Below, in pieces: positions 55,301 through 64,000 of a stretch of 64,000 bases of DNA (positions are counted from its first letter, which is position 1; every line of letters begins with the position of its first letter). The DNA comes from Bacteroidota bacterium (GTDB lineage: Bacteria > Bacteroidota > Bacteroidia > J057 > JADKCL01), in NCBI GenBank assembly GCA_016718825.1, contig JADKCL010000021.1:74355-138354 (forward strand). Reading direction: 5' to 3'. Below the pieces are notes generated by a model. The model searched no databases, was not told the origin of the DNA, and saw only the letters and a program-made list of their open reading frames with translations. Made by a program: the position numbers and the translations under genes.

Positions 55301-55843
55301 TCAAGGATTCACCGGATTCATCGGTGCAATGCTTGGCAATAACTTGGTGATATAGGAGTATTGGGGCGAAATTGTTTCGAATGTGGCCTCAGATAGCTGG
55401 ATTCGTGCAAAAAGCGTTTCAAAAGTCGTGGTTCGCGCTTGCCAGGACCGTCTGGCAAGCTGCCTTGCAGTTCCTTCAGAGCCAATGCGCTGCAACCAAA
55501 CCTTGCTTGCATCGAGAAATGTGCGCATTTCCTTCAAATTGTAGATATGCCTTCGTTTGGCACCATCAAAATTATTGGAGAGCCGCCCGATCTGCAATTT
55601 GAGCATCGTATCCTGCTGGATCAATGCGCGGCGTTGCCAGTTGGAGGTGTCTTGCAAAGCAGCCATGAAGGCCCCATGCTTCTCGTTGATAGATTGAAAT
55701 TTGGATTCGCTGGCAGAAACAATTTGCTCCCAACCTTGCTGCAATCCCATCATGTCCTGGATTTCCTTTTCCGGGAGACCATAGCGGCAACCGCTCCACA
55801 AGAGCAGCAGCAACCAAAACCAGACATGATATTTCCGCTTCAC
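55301..55843 (-). CDS. Hypothetical lipoprotein
   Basis: A helical lipoprotein of about 180 residues with the lipobox in LLLLLWSGC. The start is uncertain: a GTG at 55843 gives the best signal peptide, while the first ATG is 55912. The body is charged and helical (IQDMMGLQQGWEQIVSASES, RHIYNLKEMRTFLDASKV) and has no known motif. It lies between the TPR lipoprotein and the M16 pair on the same strand and may be in the same transcript. Confidence 0.65.
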   Translation of the reverse strand: MKRKYHVWFWLLLLLWSGCRYGLPEKEIQDMMGLQQGWEQIVSASESKFQSINEKHGAFMAALQDTSNWQRRALIQQDTMLKLQIGRLSNNFDGAKRRHIYNLKEMRTFLDASKVWLQRIGSEGTARQLARRSWQARTTTFETLFARIQLSEATFETISPQYSYITKLLPSIAPMNPVNP

Positions 55844-55916
55844 TCTAAAACCTGTAGTCCTGTTCCAAACGATCCATTTACAAATCCAGCGGAAGCTAGC
55901 TATCCGCAGCAATATT

Positions 55917-57245
55917 TCAAAGTCTTTGCAGTGATTTGCGGTCTACACGGGTCGTATCGCCCACGATTCCCCACGTGATCCCTGTCAAATATTTTTCCAA
56001 TGTTGCGTTTAACACCTTCAAGCTCGCGGCCTCCACGATCAATTTTTCATTTCCAGTCAACGCCAATGCCTTGAGCGCAGCTGCATTGTCCAATCGTGCT
56101 GCAAGGCCATTCGCCGTTTCGTAACCCAGCGCCAATTCAGCGAGCAGCGCCTGCTTTCCTTCAGAAATTTCCTTTGCATTAAATCCGCCGGCCTTGAGTC
56201 TGCGTAGTTCTGAGAGTGCAAATTCAGCACATTGAAAAGCATTTACACCTGTTATTTCGATGATGTTGTGGCTCGGGAAATGTGCATTGTAGGCCGCATC
56301 GACCGAAAGGGCAACGCGATCCTTCTTCAAAAGTTGCGCTCGCAGCCTTCTTGCCACCAATTTCATCACCAACTGCATGGTGATCGCCTCAGCACTCGAT
56401 GCCGATGGTCCAGGAAACACTCCCGCCAAGGACTCGGCGTCTTTGGAAGCTTGCACGAGTCGCGCAGCGCGCAACACCGGCAAGGTCTGAACCGCAGGCG
56501 GTTCGGGACAAAGCCCCTCCGGCAAAGCCTCTGAAGCTTCTGCCAGCAAATCGGAGATACGCTCAGCGTCGATCGGGCCCACCGTGACGAGCCGCAAATT
56601 GCATCTGACACGCATTTGCTCCGTAAATGTGATCTGCGCAGTACTTCGGGCGACCTGTTCCAATTCGGCGGCAGTCCCTAACGAATAGGCATCCCATTCC
56701 AAACCAGGCCAAGCTGCCCTTTTTGCTGCCATTGTGGCTTGGTAAAGGCCATCAGCCTCCAATGTCTTGCTTGCGGATACACGCGCATTGCGAACCGCTT
56801 GAAAGGCGTCGCGGTCAAACCGCGGATCCAACAGGCAAAGGTTCAGCAGTTCCCAAGCGGCACCCAGTTGCTCCGGAAGACAATTCATCACCACCACCGG
56901 CCCATCGGATTGCTGCAAAAACACCATTTCGACGCCAATCGCCTCTCGTCTTGCGGCAAACTCAAGGGCACTAAACTTGCCTGCACCGCAGGTAAATGCG
57001 CCCTCAACAGCCAACATTTGCGCAGCATGGCTTGCTTCCAGGCTCGACTGCCATCCAAACTGCAACCGCACATGAACAAAATCCCGTGCCGAATATTGAT
57101 GCAGAACCTCAATTCCTGCGTAGTCAAATGCCAACAATCCACCAATCCCGGATTGCTCAGGCAACTTCACGCCTCGCGGACAACCCGCGAGCACCAACAC
57201 GAGCCCCAGCATCAACAATGGATTTCGAATGCGTTTAGAAAACAT
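55917..57245 (-). CDS. Non-catalytic M16-like (insulinase) lipoprotein
   Basis: A protein of about 442 residues with a lipoprotein signal (LLMLGLVLVLAGC). The fold resembles M16 metallopeptidases (LLNLCLLDPRFDRDAFQAVR and NLRLVTVGPIDAERISDLL), but no HxxEH zinc motif is visible, so it is likely the inactive partner in an M16 pair. The start at 57245 overlaps the end of the active M16 gene by 11 bases, strongly implying co-expression. Confidence 0.78.
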   Translation of the reverse strand: MFSKRIRNPLLMLGLVLVLAGCPRGVKLPEQSGIGGLLAFDYAGIEVLHQYSARDFVHVRLQFGWQSSLEASHAAQMLAVEGAFTCGAGKFSALEFAARREAIGVEMVFLQQSDGPVVVMNCLPEQLGAAWELLNLCLLDPRFDRDAFQAVRNARVSASKTLEADGLYQATMAAKRAAWPGLEWDAYSLGTAAELEQVARSTAQITFTEQMRVRCNLRLVTVGPIDAERISDLLAEASEALPEGLCPEPPAVQTLPVLRAARLVQASKDAESLAGVFPGPSASSAEAITMQLVMKLVARRLRAQLLKKDRVALSVDAAYNAHFPSHNIIEITGVNAFQCAEFALSELRRLKAGGFNAKEISEGKQALLAELALGYETANGLAARLDNAAALKALALTGNEKLIVEAASLKVLNATLEKYLTGITWGIVGDTTRVDRKSLQRL

Positions 57246-59016
57246 TGTCCTGTGCGTCTTGAGGTGCAAAATCAAACGTCATACGACGGTTTCGGAGATC
57301 ATTTTCGTCTGGGAACTCTGGAAATGCCTCACCGTAAGCACGAATCACAATCTGCTCCAGCGACACGCCGCGCTGCGAATGCAACCATTGCCGGGCAGCC
57401 TTTGCCCGATTCACGGACAGTTGATAATTTTTGACGCCATCGCCCAACCCCTCGGAAAAGCTGTTCAAGAAAACACGCTTGTCTGGATTTGCCGATAACA
57501 TCGCCGCCAAATCTTCGAGCAAAGGAGTTGCATCGGCATTCACGCCAAATTCCTCTTGCCCGAATATCACACGAAAACTACGCAAGGTGGCGGGGTCATT
57601 GCTTTTGGGTATCGCGATCGCCGGCAGGCTATCCTTTGGAACAATCGCAACAACGTTGGGTACCAATTTCGGTTCTTCAAATGCTGCGGCATCCAACATC
57701 GCCATGGATTGTGAGCTGAGCAGCAAACCTGCAACATGGTTCTTGCGCACAACATGGGCTTTGCAGAAGGCTTGCATCCGCTCGGCATTCACCGATGGAA
57801 GTGCATTCATCGAATCGGGATAGAGCAACCACTGCTGTCCCGCGACCATCAAGCGGCTGATACTTTGGTCGTGGAGGAGTGCATTCTGTAATCGCGTCAT
57901 ACGATTGGCAGCGACGATATCTTCTTTTCGAATGCCATTTCCGTCACTCATTTCATTGAGCGCAACATGAACCGCGCGCAAACATTCCTGAATGCTGTCC
58001 TGCACAGGGACAATGTAAAGTAACAATTGCCCTGGCAAAACGCCTCCAGCCCAAGACCATTCCAAATTGTGGGCAAGGCCACGCCCGACAACAGATTTGT
58101 AGAGTAAACCCTGTCGCAAGGAGGCTGATTGGCAAAATGCACGCGCATCGCGGCTGGTTTCGGCAGGGTTTTCCCCGATTTGCACCGGCCAAGCCATCAT
58201 CACGATGGGTTGCACCGCGAATTCATTGACAGAAGTGAAATAGAGGCTCTTGTCCAAACTCGGCAATTCCATTGGGGATATTGCTGCCGATGGTGCGGCT
58301 GTTTGCCAATCACCGAAGGCACGCTCCGCATGATCAAAGAACGTATTCGCGCTCATTTTCCCGGTGCCCGTCAACAAACACGCCTGGGGATTGCGCAATC
58401 GTTCCGTCGCTGAGGCGATGGCTGTTGTACCCAATCTCAAAATGTCGGGGTAGCTCCCGAAAATATGCTTTTGCACTGCCCCTTCCTTCCAAAGCATTTC
58501 CTGAAGCTCGGCCCGGAGATTGTTTTCAGGGGTGTTTTCAATGTTCTGGAGCTCCGAAGCGATTGCCGACTTTGCGGCTGCAAGCATCGAATCCGGCCAA
58601 AATGTACGTTTCATTCCGCTCCCGATCATTTCCAATGCGGCGCCACAAGCCTCGGGTGCTATGCTGATTCCGAAGAAATGCCCTTCCAATTGCGTGTTGT
58701 GGGCAAGGAAAATTCCATGGTCCAAACCTCCAATTGCCGGGCTGGAATCCGGCAAGTATTGGAAAAAAAGGTGCTCGTATAGATGAGCAAGGCCCATGGA
58801 TTGCGGCTGATCAATGCTCGCGCCCCCGCGCAAGGTCATTCCAAGATGCAAAAGTTGGCGTGTCGTGTCTTCGCAGTAGCGGGCGACAAGACCGTTGGAA
58901 AGCCTGCGTTCCTGCCATTCGCCCTGCTGTGAAAATCCCAACTGCATCCAGAGGAGGCCCAAGATAGTCAATGCAATCCTGTCGGTCCAACGCTGCAAGC
59001 CAAAACGGAGGTGCAT
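57235..59016 (-). CDS. M16 metallopeptidase fused to a C-terminal OmpA-like domain
   Basis: A 593-residue exported protein with a signal-like N-terminus (LTILGLLWMQLGFSQ). The inverted zinc motif HLYEH (His78, Glu81, His82) and the downstream acid in SELQNIENTPEN define an active M16 peptidase. The last 120 residues are an OmpA-like domain (FGVNADATPLLEDLAAML, VSLEQIVIRAYGE, RNRRMTFDF), which usually anchors to peptidoglycan. Such a fusion would tether the peptidase to the cell wall in the periplasm. It overlaps its inactive M16 partner downstream. Substrate unknown. Confidence 0.82.
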   Translation of the reverse strand: MHLRFGLQRWTDRIALTILGLLWMQLGFSQQGEWQERRLSNGLVARYCEDTTRQLLHLGMTLRGGASIDQPQSMGLAHLYEHLFFQYLPDSSPAIGGLDHGIFLAHNTQLEGHFFGISIAPEACGAALEMIGSGMKRTFWPDSMLAAAKSAIASELQNIENTPENNLRAELQEMLWKEGAVQKHIFGSYPDILRLGTTAIASATERLRNPQACLLTGTGKMSANTFFDHAERAFGDWQTAAPSAAISPMELPSLDKSLYFTSVNEFAVQPIVMMAWPVQIGENPAETSRDARAFCQSASLRQGLLYKSVVGRGLAHNLEWSWAGGVLPGQLLLYIVPVQDSIQECLRAVHVALNEMSDGNGIRKEDIVAANRMTRLQNALLHDQSISRLMVAGQQWLLYPDSMNALPSVNAERMQAFCKAHVVRKNHVAGLLLSSQSMAMLDAAAFEEPKLVPNVVAIVPKDSLPAIAIPKSNDPATLRSFRVIFGQEEFGVNADATPLLEDLAAMLSANPDKRVFLNSFSEGLGDGVKNYQLSVNRAKAARQWLHSQRGVSLEQIVIRAYGEAFPEFPDENDLRNRRMTFDFAPQDAQDNVF

Positions 59017-59024
59017 GAAAGCGA

Positions 59025-59696
59025 CTAGTTGTTGAGCGCGTAGATGAAAATGTTGGCACCCATCCGCAGCGCCTGCTGCCGCACGTCATTGGGGTCATTG
59101 TGCACTTGCGGATCCTCCCAACCATCGCCGAGATCGCATTCGACAGTATAAAAACAAACTACGCGTCCCTCCCAGATCAAGGCCAGACCTTGTGGTGGTT
59201 TGTTGTCATGCTCGTGAACCTTGGGAAGCCCCTTTGGGAAATCGTATTGCTGATGGTAAATCGGATGATCGAATGGCAGCTCGATCAAGTCGAGCTCGGG
59301 AAACACCTTTTTCAGTTCGGTGCGCACGAATTTGTCCATCCCGTAATTGTCATCGACATGCAGGAAGCCTCCCGATGTGAGGTATTTGCGCAGGTTGGCG
59401 GCGTCTTCATTGCTCAGCAGAAATCTACCGTGCCCTGTCATGTACACATAAGGATAGGAGAAAATCTGCGTCCCGCTGGGCTTGACGACGTATTCCTCCT
59501 TGTCCAGTTGAATCGTAGAATTCTGTGCAATGAACTCGATCAGGTTGGGTATCGAGCTTGGATTGGCATACCAATCACCTCCACCGTCGTACTGCAGCTT
59601 CGCAATTTTCATTTTGAAGCTGTTGGTAGCCGTCTTTTGTGCCCATGCCATCGTGCCAGCGATGACCATCAAAACTGCAATCAACAATCGTTTCAT
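59025..59696 (-). CDS. DUF4159 protein, exported
   Basis: A protein of about 223 residues with a signal peptide (LLIAVLMVIAGTMAWAQ). The DUF4159 domain is seen in YDGGGDWYANPSSIPNLIEF, SGGFLHVDDNYGMDKFVRTE and FDHPIYHQQYDF. The family is typical of Bacteroidota and Planctomycetota and has a GATase-like fold, but has no assigned function. It ends eight bases before the M16-OmpA start, so they are probably co-transcribed. Confidence 0.88.
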   Translation of the reverse strand: MKRLLIAVLMVIAGTMAWAQKTATNSFKMKIAKLQYDGGGDWYANPSSIPNLIEFIAQNSTIQLDKEEYVVKPSGTQIFSYPYVYMTGHGRFLLSNEDAANLRKYLTSGGFLHVDDNYGMDKFVRTELKKVFPELDLIELPFDHPIYHQQYDFPKGLPKVHEHDNKPPQGLALIWEGRVVCFYTVECDLGDGWEDPQVHNDPNDVRQQALRMGANIFIYALNN

Positions 59697-59732
59697 CGGT
59701 TCAAAGATAATGAAAAACAATGTCGTGTACGT

Positions 59733-59763
59733 AATGCGCCCATGGGAACACCATGGGCGCATT
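59733..59763. terminator. Hairpin between a T9SS gene and the DUF4159 gene
   Basis: AATGCGCCCATGG (59733-59745) pairs perfectly with CCATGGGCGCATT (59751-59763) around the loop GAACA. On the minus strand it follows the stop of the 61443-59809 gene and precedes the DUF4159 start, and a T-run lies some distance further on, so it is a likely terminator. Confidence 0.7.
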
Positions 59764-59808
59764 CACTAGAGCAAACCTTATGCCAGCCGCTCGCCGGACT
59801 AGCTTCGC

Positions 59809-61443
59809 TTATTCCACCAGCAATTTGTGGCTGAGCGATTTGCCATTGTCCAATGTGACGTTGAGCAAATAGATGCCTTTGGAAAGGCCAGGTTGCTCAA
59901 TCTTGATTTCCGAACGCGACTTGAAATCGCCCGCCATGACCGATTTGCCATTCAAGTCGACGATGGTCCAGCTGCCTGTGCGGCGCACGCCGGCAAAGTC
60001 GAGCGTCGTGTGATCGTGCACGGGGTTAGGATAGACACTGTAGCGATATGGATCCGCAATGGTTGCAGGGGCACTGCCAACCGCAACGACTTCATGCTTG
60101 TTCACATACAAGTAACTCGACAACTGCATCTCGTCGTTGGTCGTCAAACCAAAGGTGACAAAGTTGCCGGATGTGTTGTTGAATTTGGTATCGAAGATCA
60201 AGCCTTCGCTTTGGTAAACGGTGTACAGCGAATCGAAGATTCGGATGGCAGGGTGTTGCCAATCATAGTACCCTTGATTGAAGGTGTAATCCACGTTGTA
60301 GAAGCCTTCGTAAATCTGCTCCCCACGCGAGCCATTGGTGCTGTCCCGAATGAAGATATCAAAGTCGGTTCCGTATTTATGGGTATGCGATGTGATCGTC
60401 CAGATTTCGCGGTCATCTCCGCCCCAAGTGTCGTTCATCGTCACCGAATTATTCCCCGGAAGCAGGAAAAGGTTGGAATTGTTGACAAGCTGCGCGCGCA
60501 TTTCACGGGCACCTGAACCACGCGGTTGCGTGAGGACATTCAGATACACGTCGGCAGGCAATGTCTCGGTTGCACTATAGTTTTTGAGGTGATAGTTCAG
60601 GTCAAACACATCGTCGTGATCGAAATAGAATGCTGTCGTAGCAGGCAAATTGAGCGTATTGTCATATTGCCAGAGGCCCTGCAACTGTTTGTTGCCATCG
60701 GTCGCGACATTGAGCAAATTCACCACCCGCGTGCCTTGGTTGTAGGCGGCGGCGGAAATGGAATCGTCAAACTTGAACAAAAGAAAGTGGTGCGACTGCG
60801 AATTCATATCCGCCTCGATGGAGGTGACTTCCAAGTCAGCTGGCAAATGGAGTTGTTCCTTTTTCAGGTATTCGATTTCGCTTCCGGAAATTCCGTTATG
60901 AGGCAGGAAAATCGGTCCAAACCGAATTTGGAAGCCGGTTCCCGGCGCTGGCGCAGGCGGCGGTGTCGCGAAAGCCTGTCCACCGTTTTGGTAATATTCC
61001 TTGATCAAAGTAGTATCCACCGTGTTGCCGGTCTGCTTTGCTCCTGCCTGAATCCATTGACGGATCAATTCCGCCTCGTAGGAAGTCAAAGATGGGCCGC
61101 CGCCCTGGGGCATCGGGTTCCCTTCGGTAGGCATGTCAAGATTGAAATAGCCGTCAAGGTTGGCACCGGACTTTTTGAGGAGGAAGCTATTGTAGGGATG
61201 ACCCGGGTCGACGAGTTTATGACCCTTGGCCGCTGCGGAAGGATTGAGCGGGGTCACGCCCACGAGGGCGGCATAGGTTTCCGCCGGGGTCGTCCCCAAA
61301 TCATAGGCGATCGGACTGGACCCACCATGGCAAGAGGCACAATGATCCTGCAAAATCTCAAACACCCGGGTGAATGTCTGTCCTTTTACAATCCCTGAAA
61401 AAAGTAGAATGGCCAACACGGCCAAGGCTCTGGTCGATTTCAT
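59809..61443 (-). CDS. T9SS-sorted protein with cytochrome c and copper monooxygenase-like domains
   Basis: A protein of about 544 residues. A signal peptide ends near GIVKGQ, then a heme c motif CASCH (Cys35, Cys38, His39) starts a cytochrome c-like region (to about residue 125), with Met candidates in LDMPTEGNPMPQGGG. The following part resembles copper type II ascorbate-dependent monooxygenases (SQSHHFLLFKF with paired His, THTHKYG-like SHTHKYGTDF), residues about 180-450. The end is a T9SS sorting domain (VYPNPVHDHTTLDF to GIYLLNV). It is probably an extracellular oxidoreductase; substrate unknown. The start may also be 61449. Confidence 0.8.
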   Translation of the reverse strand: MKSTRALAVLAILLFSGIVKGQTFTRVFEILQDHCASCHGGSSPIAYDLGTTPAETYAALVGVTPLNPSAAAKGHKLVDPGHPYNSFLLKKSGANLDGYFNLDMPTEGNPMPQGGGPSLTSYEAELIRQWIQAGAKQTGNTVDTTLIKEYYQNGGQAFATPPPAPAPGTGFQIRFGPIFLPHNGISGSEIEYLKKEQLHLPADLEVTSIEADMNSQSHHFLLFKFDDSISAAAYNQGTRVVNLLNVATDGNKQLQGLWQYDNTLNLPATTAFYFDHDDVFDLNYHLKNYSATETLPADVYLNVLTQPRGSGAREMRAQLVNNSNLFLLPGNNSVTMNDTWGGDDREIWTITSHTHKYGTDFDIFIRDSTNGSRGEQIYEGFYNVDYTFNQGYYDWQHPAIRIFDSLYTVYQSEGLIFDTKFNNTSGNFVTFGLTTNDEMQLSSYLYVNKHEVVAVGSAPATIADPYRYSVYPNPVHDHTTLDFAGVRRTGSWTIVDLNGKSVMAGDFKSRSEIKIEQPGLSKGIYLLNVTLDNGKSLSHKLLVE

Positions 61444-61666
61444 TTTCATAAGCGAATTCCCAAACAAATTTCCAATTACCACCAACTAGACCTTTCCAAA
61501 ACCAAATGGTTTAAGGCGGGTCCCCAAATGAGGCCAAAAGTTCAGGAAAATTCGACTGTAAAGCAAAATGGCAGTTGAAATTTGCAACGATTCGCATCCA
61601 TTCGCAGCTTGCCTACCCTTCGGAATTTCTGTAAATTTGATCCATGGCAACTTCAAAGAAATAGCA

Positions 61667-62236
61667 ATGGTCTCCGAGGCGGATTATTTTGCCTACCTGG
61701 AATCGATCGAAGGCAAAGCTGAGTACCAAAATGGGGTGATTTATGACATGGCGGGGGGCAGTCCTCGGCATGGGTTGATTACGATGAACTGTGGAACCGC
61801 CATCGGAAGCCAACTCAAGGACAAGAACTGCGGGGTTTATTCGCCTGATGTGCTTTTGGGCGTCGAATTGGCCCACTCCTACTTTTTTCCAGACCTTTTT
61901 GTCGCTTGTGGAAAGTTGGAACTCGACAAAGTCAATCGGAACGCCGTCAAAAACCCCCAAGTCATCGTCGAGGTGCTTTCGCCCAGCACCATGGACCGAG
62001 ACCGAACGAGCAAGCTCTTGCGCTACATGCAGATTCCGAGCTTGCAGGAATACATCCTGGTGGAGCAACACAAGCCGCTGGTGGACGTTTGTTTCATCAA
62101 CGATCGGGGCGTTTGGGACTCCGAAACCGTCAGAGGACTGGATGCAATGGTAAAAATCCGGTCGTTGGGAATCGAGGTGGCCATGGCCGATATTTATCGG
62201 TTGGTGGATTTTGAAGTGCCTACGGAGCCGTCCTGA
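61667..62236 (+). CDS. Uma2 family (DUF820) putative endonuclease
   Basis: A protein of about 189 residues with the Uma2/DUF820 PD-(D/E)xK fold. FFPDLFVACGKLE gives the conserved Asp, QVIVEVLSPSTMDRDRTSKL gives the Glu and the downstream Lys/Tyr region, and QEYILVEQ is the typical C-terminal block. The start at 61667 matches the family beginning (VSEADYFAYLES); earlier in-frame starts add about 33 odd residues. Members are abundant in cyanobacteria and Bacteroidota and are suggested mobile or restriction-like nucleases, but the activity is not proven. The sulfatase gene follows after 58 bases. Confidence 0.85.
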   Translation: MVSEADYFAYLESIEGKAEYQNGVIYDMAGGSPRHGLITMNCGTAIGSQLKDKNCGVYSPDVLLGVELAHSYFFPDLFVACGKLELDKVNRNAVKNPQVIVEVLSPSTMDRDRTSKLLRYMQIPSLQEYILVEQHKPLVDVCFINDRGVWDSETVRGLDAMVKIRSLGIEVAMADIYRLVDFEVPTEPS

Positions 62237-62294
62237 AATCCGGCATTTTGCAGGGAATTCGTGGAAACACCACAAATTTCCCAATTTGCAGGGG

Positions 62295-63908
62295 ATGAAT
62301 TCGGTGAAAAGAAAATTCCTTGTGCTGATTTCCCTGACTGCCGCGCTCCTTGCGCAGTCATCTTGCACGCTGATGAGCGAAAAATGGGACATCCATCCTG
62401 ACGCAAAAAAGGCTGATTTCCATTCGGAGTTTCTTGCTGCCAAGCCCTCACCGCCCAAAGCAGGCCGCCCGAATATCGTGGTCATCCTCGCCGACGACCT
62501 CGGAAAAATGGACATCTCCCGCTATGGCGGTACGCATCAGCAAACGCCACACATCGACGCGATCGGGAGAAACGGCGTGACCTTCACCGAAGGGTATATC
62601 ACCTCTCCGATTTGCAGCCCGTCGCGGGCGGGCATGCTCACCGGCCGCTATCAGCAACGCTTCGGCTACGAATACCAACCCCATGACCGCTACCCTCGCA
62701 ACGAAGTCGAATACTTCTTCTACCAGCATTTTTTCGATAGCCGTTCTTGGAACCTCACCAAGGACAAGTCCTTTCCGACATTCGAAGCCATCCTGCAACA
62801 AGGGCTGCCCATGGCTGAATTCACCCTCGCCGAATTGCTGCAAAAGCATGGCTACGCCACGGGGATTGTCGGCAAATGGCATTTGGGCGTCGAGGAGCAT
62901 TGCCTGCCCAACAAACGCGGATTTGACCACCAATATGGGTTTTATGAGGCCTATACCTTGTATCATCCCGACCTCGAAGACAGCAACATCCTCAATCAGC
63001 ACCACGACGATTTCTCCGACTCCCATATCTGGAACGGTGCGCGGAAGGGCAACTGCGCACTGCGCTGCAACAATGTGGTCGTCGAAGATTCGGTTTACCT
63101 CACACAGCGGCTTGCCGACGAGGCTGTCAAGTTCATCGATCAGCATCAGGATTCGTCCTTTTTCCTCTATGTGCCATTCTCCGCGCCGCATACGCCTTTT
63201 CAAATCACCAAGGAATACTACGACCGCTTCCCCAACGAGCCCGACCGCAACAAACGCATCTACTATGGGATGATTGCCGCATTGGACGATGCCGTCGGTC
63301 AAATCGTGGCTGCCTTACGGGAAAAAGGACTGGAAGAAAACACGATGATTTGGTTCTTGAGCGACAACGGCGGGGCGACGTACACGCGTGCAACCGACAA
63401 CTATCCGCTCAAGGGAGGCAAATTCACGAACTTCGAAGGGGGACTCAACGTGCCGATGATGCTGCAATGGAAAAGTCAACTTCCGGCAGGGATCGAATTT
63501 AAAGAACCTGTGATCTCCATGGACATTTTCCAAACCACCGCAGAGATTTCCGGCATTGACCTTCCGAAGGACCGCCCCTATGACGGCGTCAACCTCCTCC
63601 CGTATTTGACGGGCAATCGGGACAAGGAGCCACACGAGGCACTGTTTTGGCGCAGCAACTACACGTGGGCCGTGCGTCAAGGTCCATGGAAGTTGATTGT
63701 CGACGAATTGAGCGGCAACCGTGTACTGTACAATTTGGACTTGGACAAGGTGGAGCAAAACAACCTCTATACGCAGTCGCCCGACATTGTGAAGATGTTG
63801 GAATCCGCTTACAATCAATGGGAAGCAGGCACCGTTTCGCCGTTGTGGCAGCGGGTGATGGAATATCGTTTTGAAACCAAGGATGGTGATTTCTTCTTTC
63901 CGCTGTAG
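62295..63908 (+). CDS. Type I sulfatase, exported
   Basis: A 537-residue formylglycine-dependent sulfatase. The CxPSR signature is Cys107 in ICSPSRAGMLTGR, where the Cys is oxidised to formylglycine by an anaerobic or FGE-type maturase not seen here. The metal-binding acids are in ILADDLG (about residues 64-70), and WHLGVEEH and LSDNGG are further family motifs. A signal peptide or lipobox (AQSSC, Cys24) targets it to the envelope. It probably removes sulfate from polysaccharides. It ends 92 bases before the window edge; nothing else is visible after it. Confidence 0.92.
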   Translation: MNSVKRKFLVLISLTAALLAQSSCTLMSEKWDIHPDAKKADFHSEFLAAKPSPPKAGRPNIVVILADDLGKMDISRYGGTHQQTPHIDAIGRNGVTFTEGYITSPICSPSRAGMLTGRYQQRFGYEYQPHDRYPRNEVEYFFYQHFFDSRSWNLTKDKSFPTFEAILQQGLPMAEFTLAELLQKHGYATGIVGKWHLGVEEHCLPNKRGFDHQYGFYEAYTLYHPDLEDSNILNQHHDDFSDSHIWNGARKGNCALRCNNVVVEDSVYLTQRLADEAVKFIDQHQDSSFFLYVPFSAPHTPFQITKEYYDRFPNEPDRNKRIYYGMIAALDDAVGQIVAALREKGLEENTMIWFLSDNGGATYTRATDNYPLKGGKFTNFEGGLNVPMMLQWKSQLPAGIEFKEPVISMDIFQTTAEISGIDLPKDRPYDGVNLLPYLTGNRDKEPHEALFWRSNYTWAVRQGPWKLIVDELSGNRVLYNLDLDKVEQNNLYTQSPDIVKMLESAYNQWEAGTVSPLWQRVMEYRFETKDGDFFFPL

Positions 63909-64000
63909 GGGAATACAAAGGGAGGATAGCCGAATCCAAAAAAAATACGCTTTCTGGCCAAATATCATTTGCATATACAAACAACATTCAATTAACTTTG

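Overview
The window looks like chromosomal DNA of a Bacteroidota bacterium. At least three products end in a type IX secretion (T9SS) C-terminal sorting domain (25095-27563, 48151-50173, 59809-61443). Many small lipoproteins have Bacteroidota-style lipoboxes, and DUF4920, DUF4159 and DUF4397 proteins are present. Base composition looks near 50% GC (not computed), which suggests a Saprospirales/Chitinophagales-like lineage more than Bacteroides, but no ribosomal marker is present to settle this. I saw no tRNA, rRNA, CRISPR array, IS element or prophage.

Layout. (1) 1-8180: a surface-sugar cluster with an acylneuraminate-type cytidylyltransferase (cut by the window edge), Gfo/Idh/MocA and SDR oxidoreductases, a HisF-like/HisH-like pair and a WbpG/PseA-type N-acetyl sugar amidotransferase. 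The last three are the known set for making acetamidino sugars. A CHAT-TPR membrane protein with a defective catalytic dyad lies inside the cluster. (2) 8201-9743: a three-gene HipB-HipS-HipT split-kinase toxin-antitoxin operon. (3) 10079-14015: asparagine synthase, PhnA and a frameshifted glycosyltransferase. (4) 14059-21782: a five-gene minus-strand operon with overlapping or abutting stops and starts. It encodes a MoxR AAA+ ATPase, a degenerate vWA/beta-propeller protein, a TPR/propeller protein and two accessory proteins. It matches the MoxR-vWA-beta-propeller (bpX) ternary conflict systems and is the most unusual locus here. (5) 22072-33811: a membrane protein, a GVxG-repeat exported protein, a C25-like T9SS protein, a DUF4920 lipoprotein, an ALDH7-type dehydrogenase, a PrsW-type protease, a beta-carbonic anhydrase and a TetR regulator. 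(6) 33886-48014: mostly minus-strand housekeeping and envelope genes (RecQ, serine hydrolase, PdxJ, Maf, DUF1015, zinc metalloprotease, SRPBCC, GT-C-like membrane protein, CPBP-like protein), with ManC on the plus strand. (7) 48151-63908: secreted and lipoprotein genes, an orphan OmpR-type regulator, an M48 lipoprotein, an M16-OmpA fusion with an inactive M16 partner, a cytochrome c/copper monooxygenase-like T9SS protein, a Uma2 nuclease and a sulfatase.

Four reading-frame breaks were found in three genes (near 13336, 14765, 14497 and 49417). All are repaired by removing one base in the sense direction, so either insertion-type sequence errors or real decay is possible. Start codons were chosen from domain boundaries, signal peptides and overlapping stop/start junctions, and often differ from the longest possible frame.
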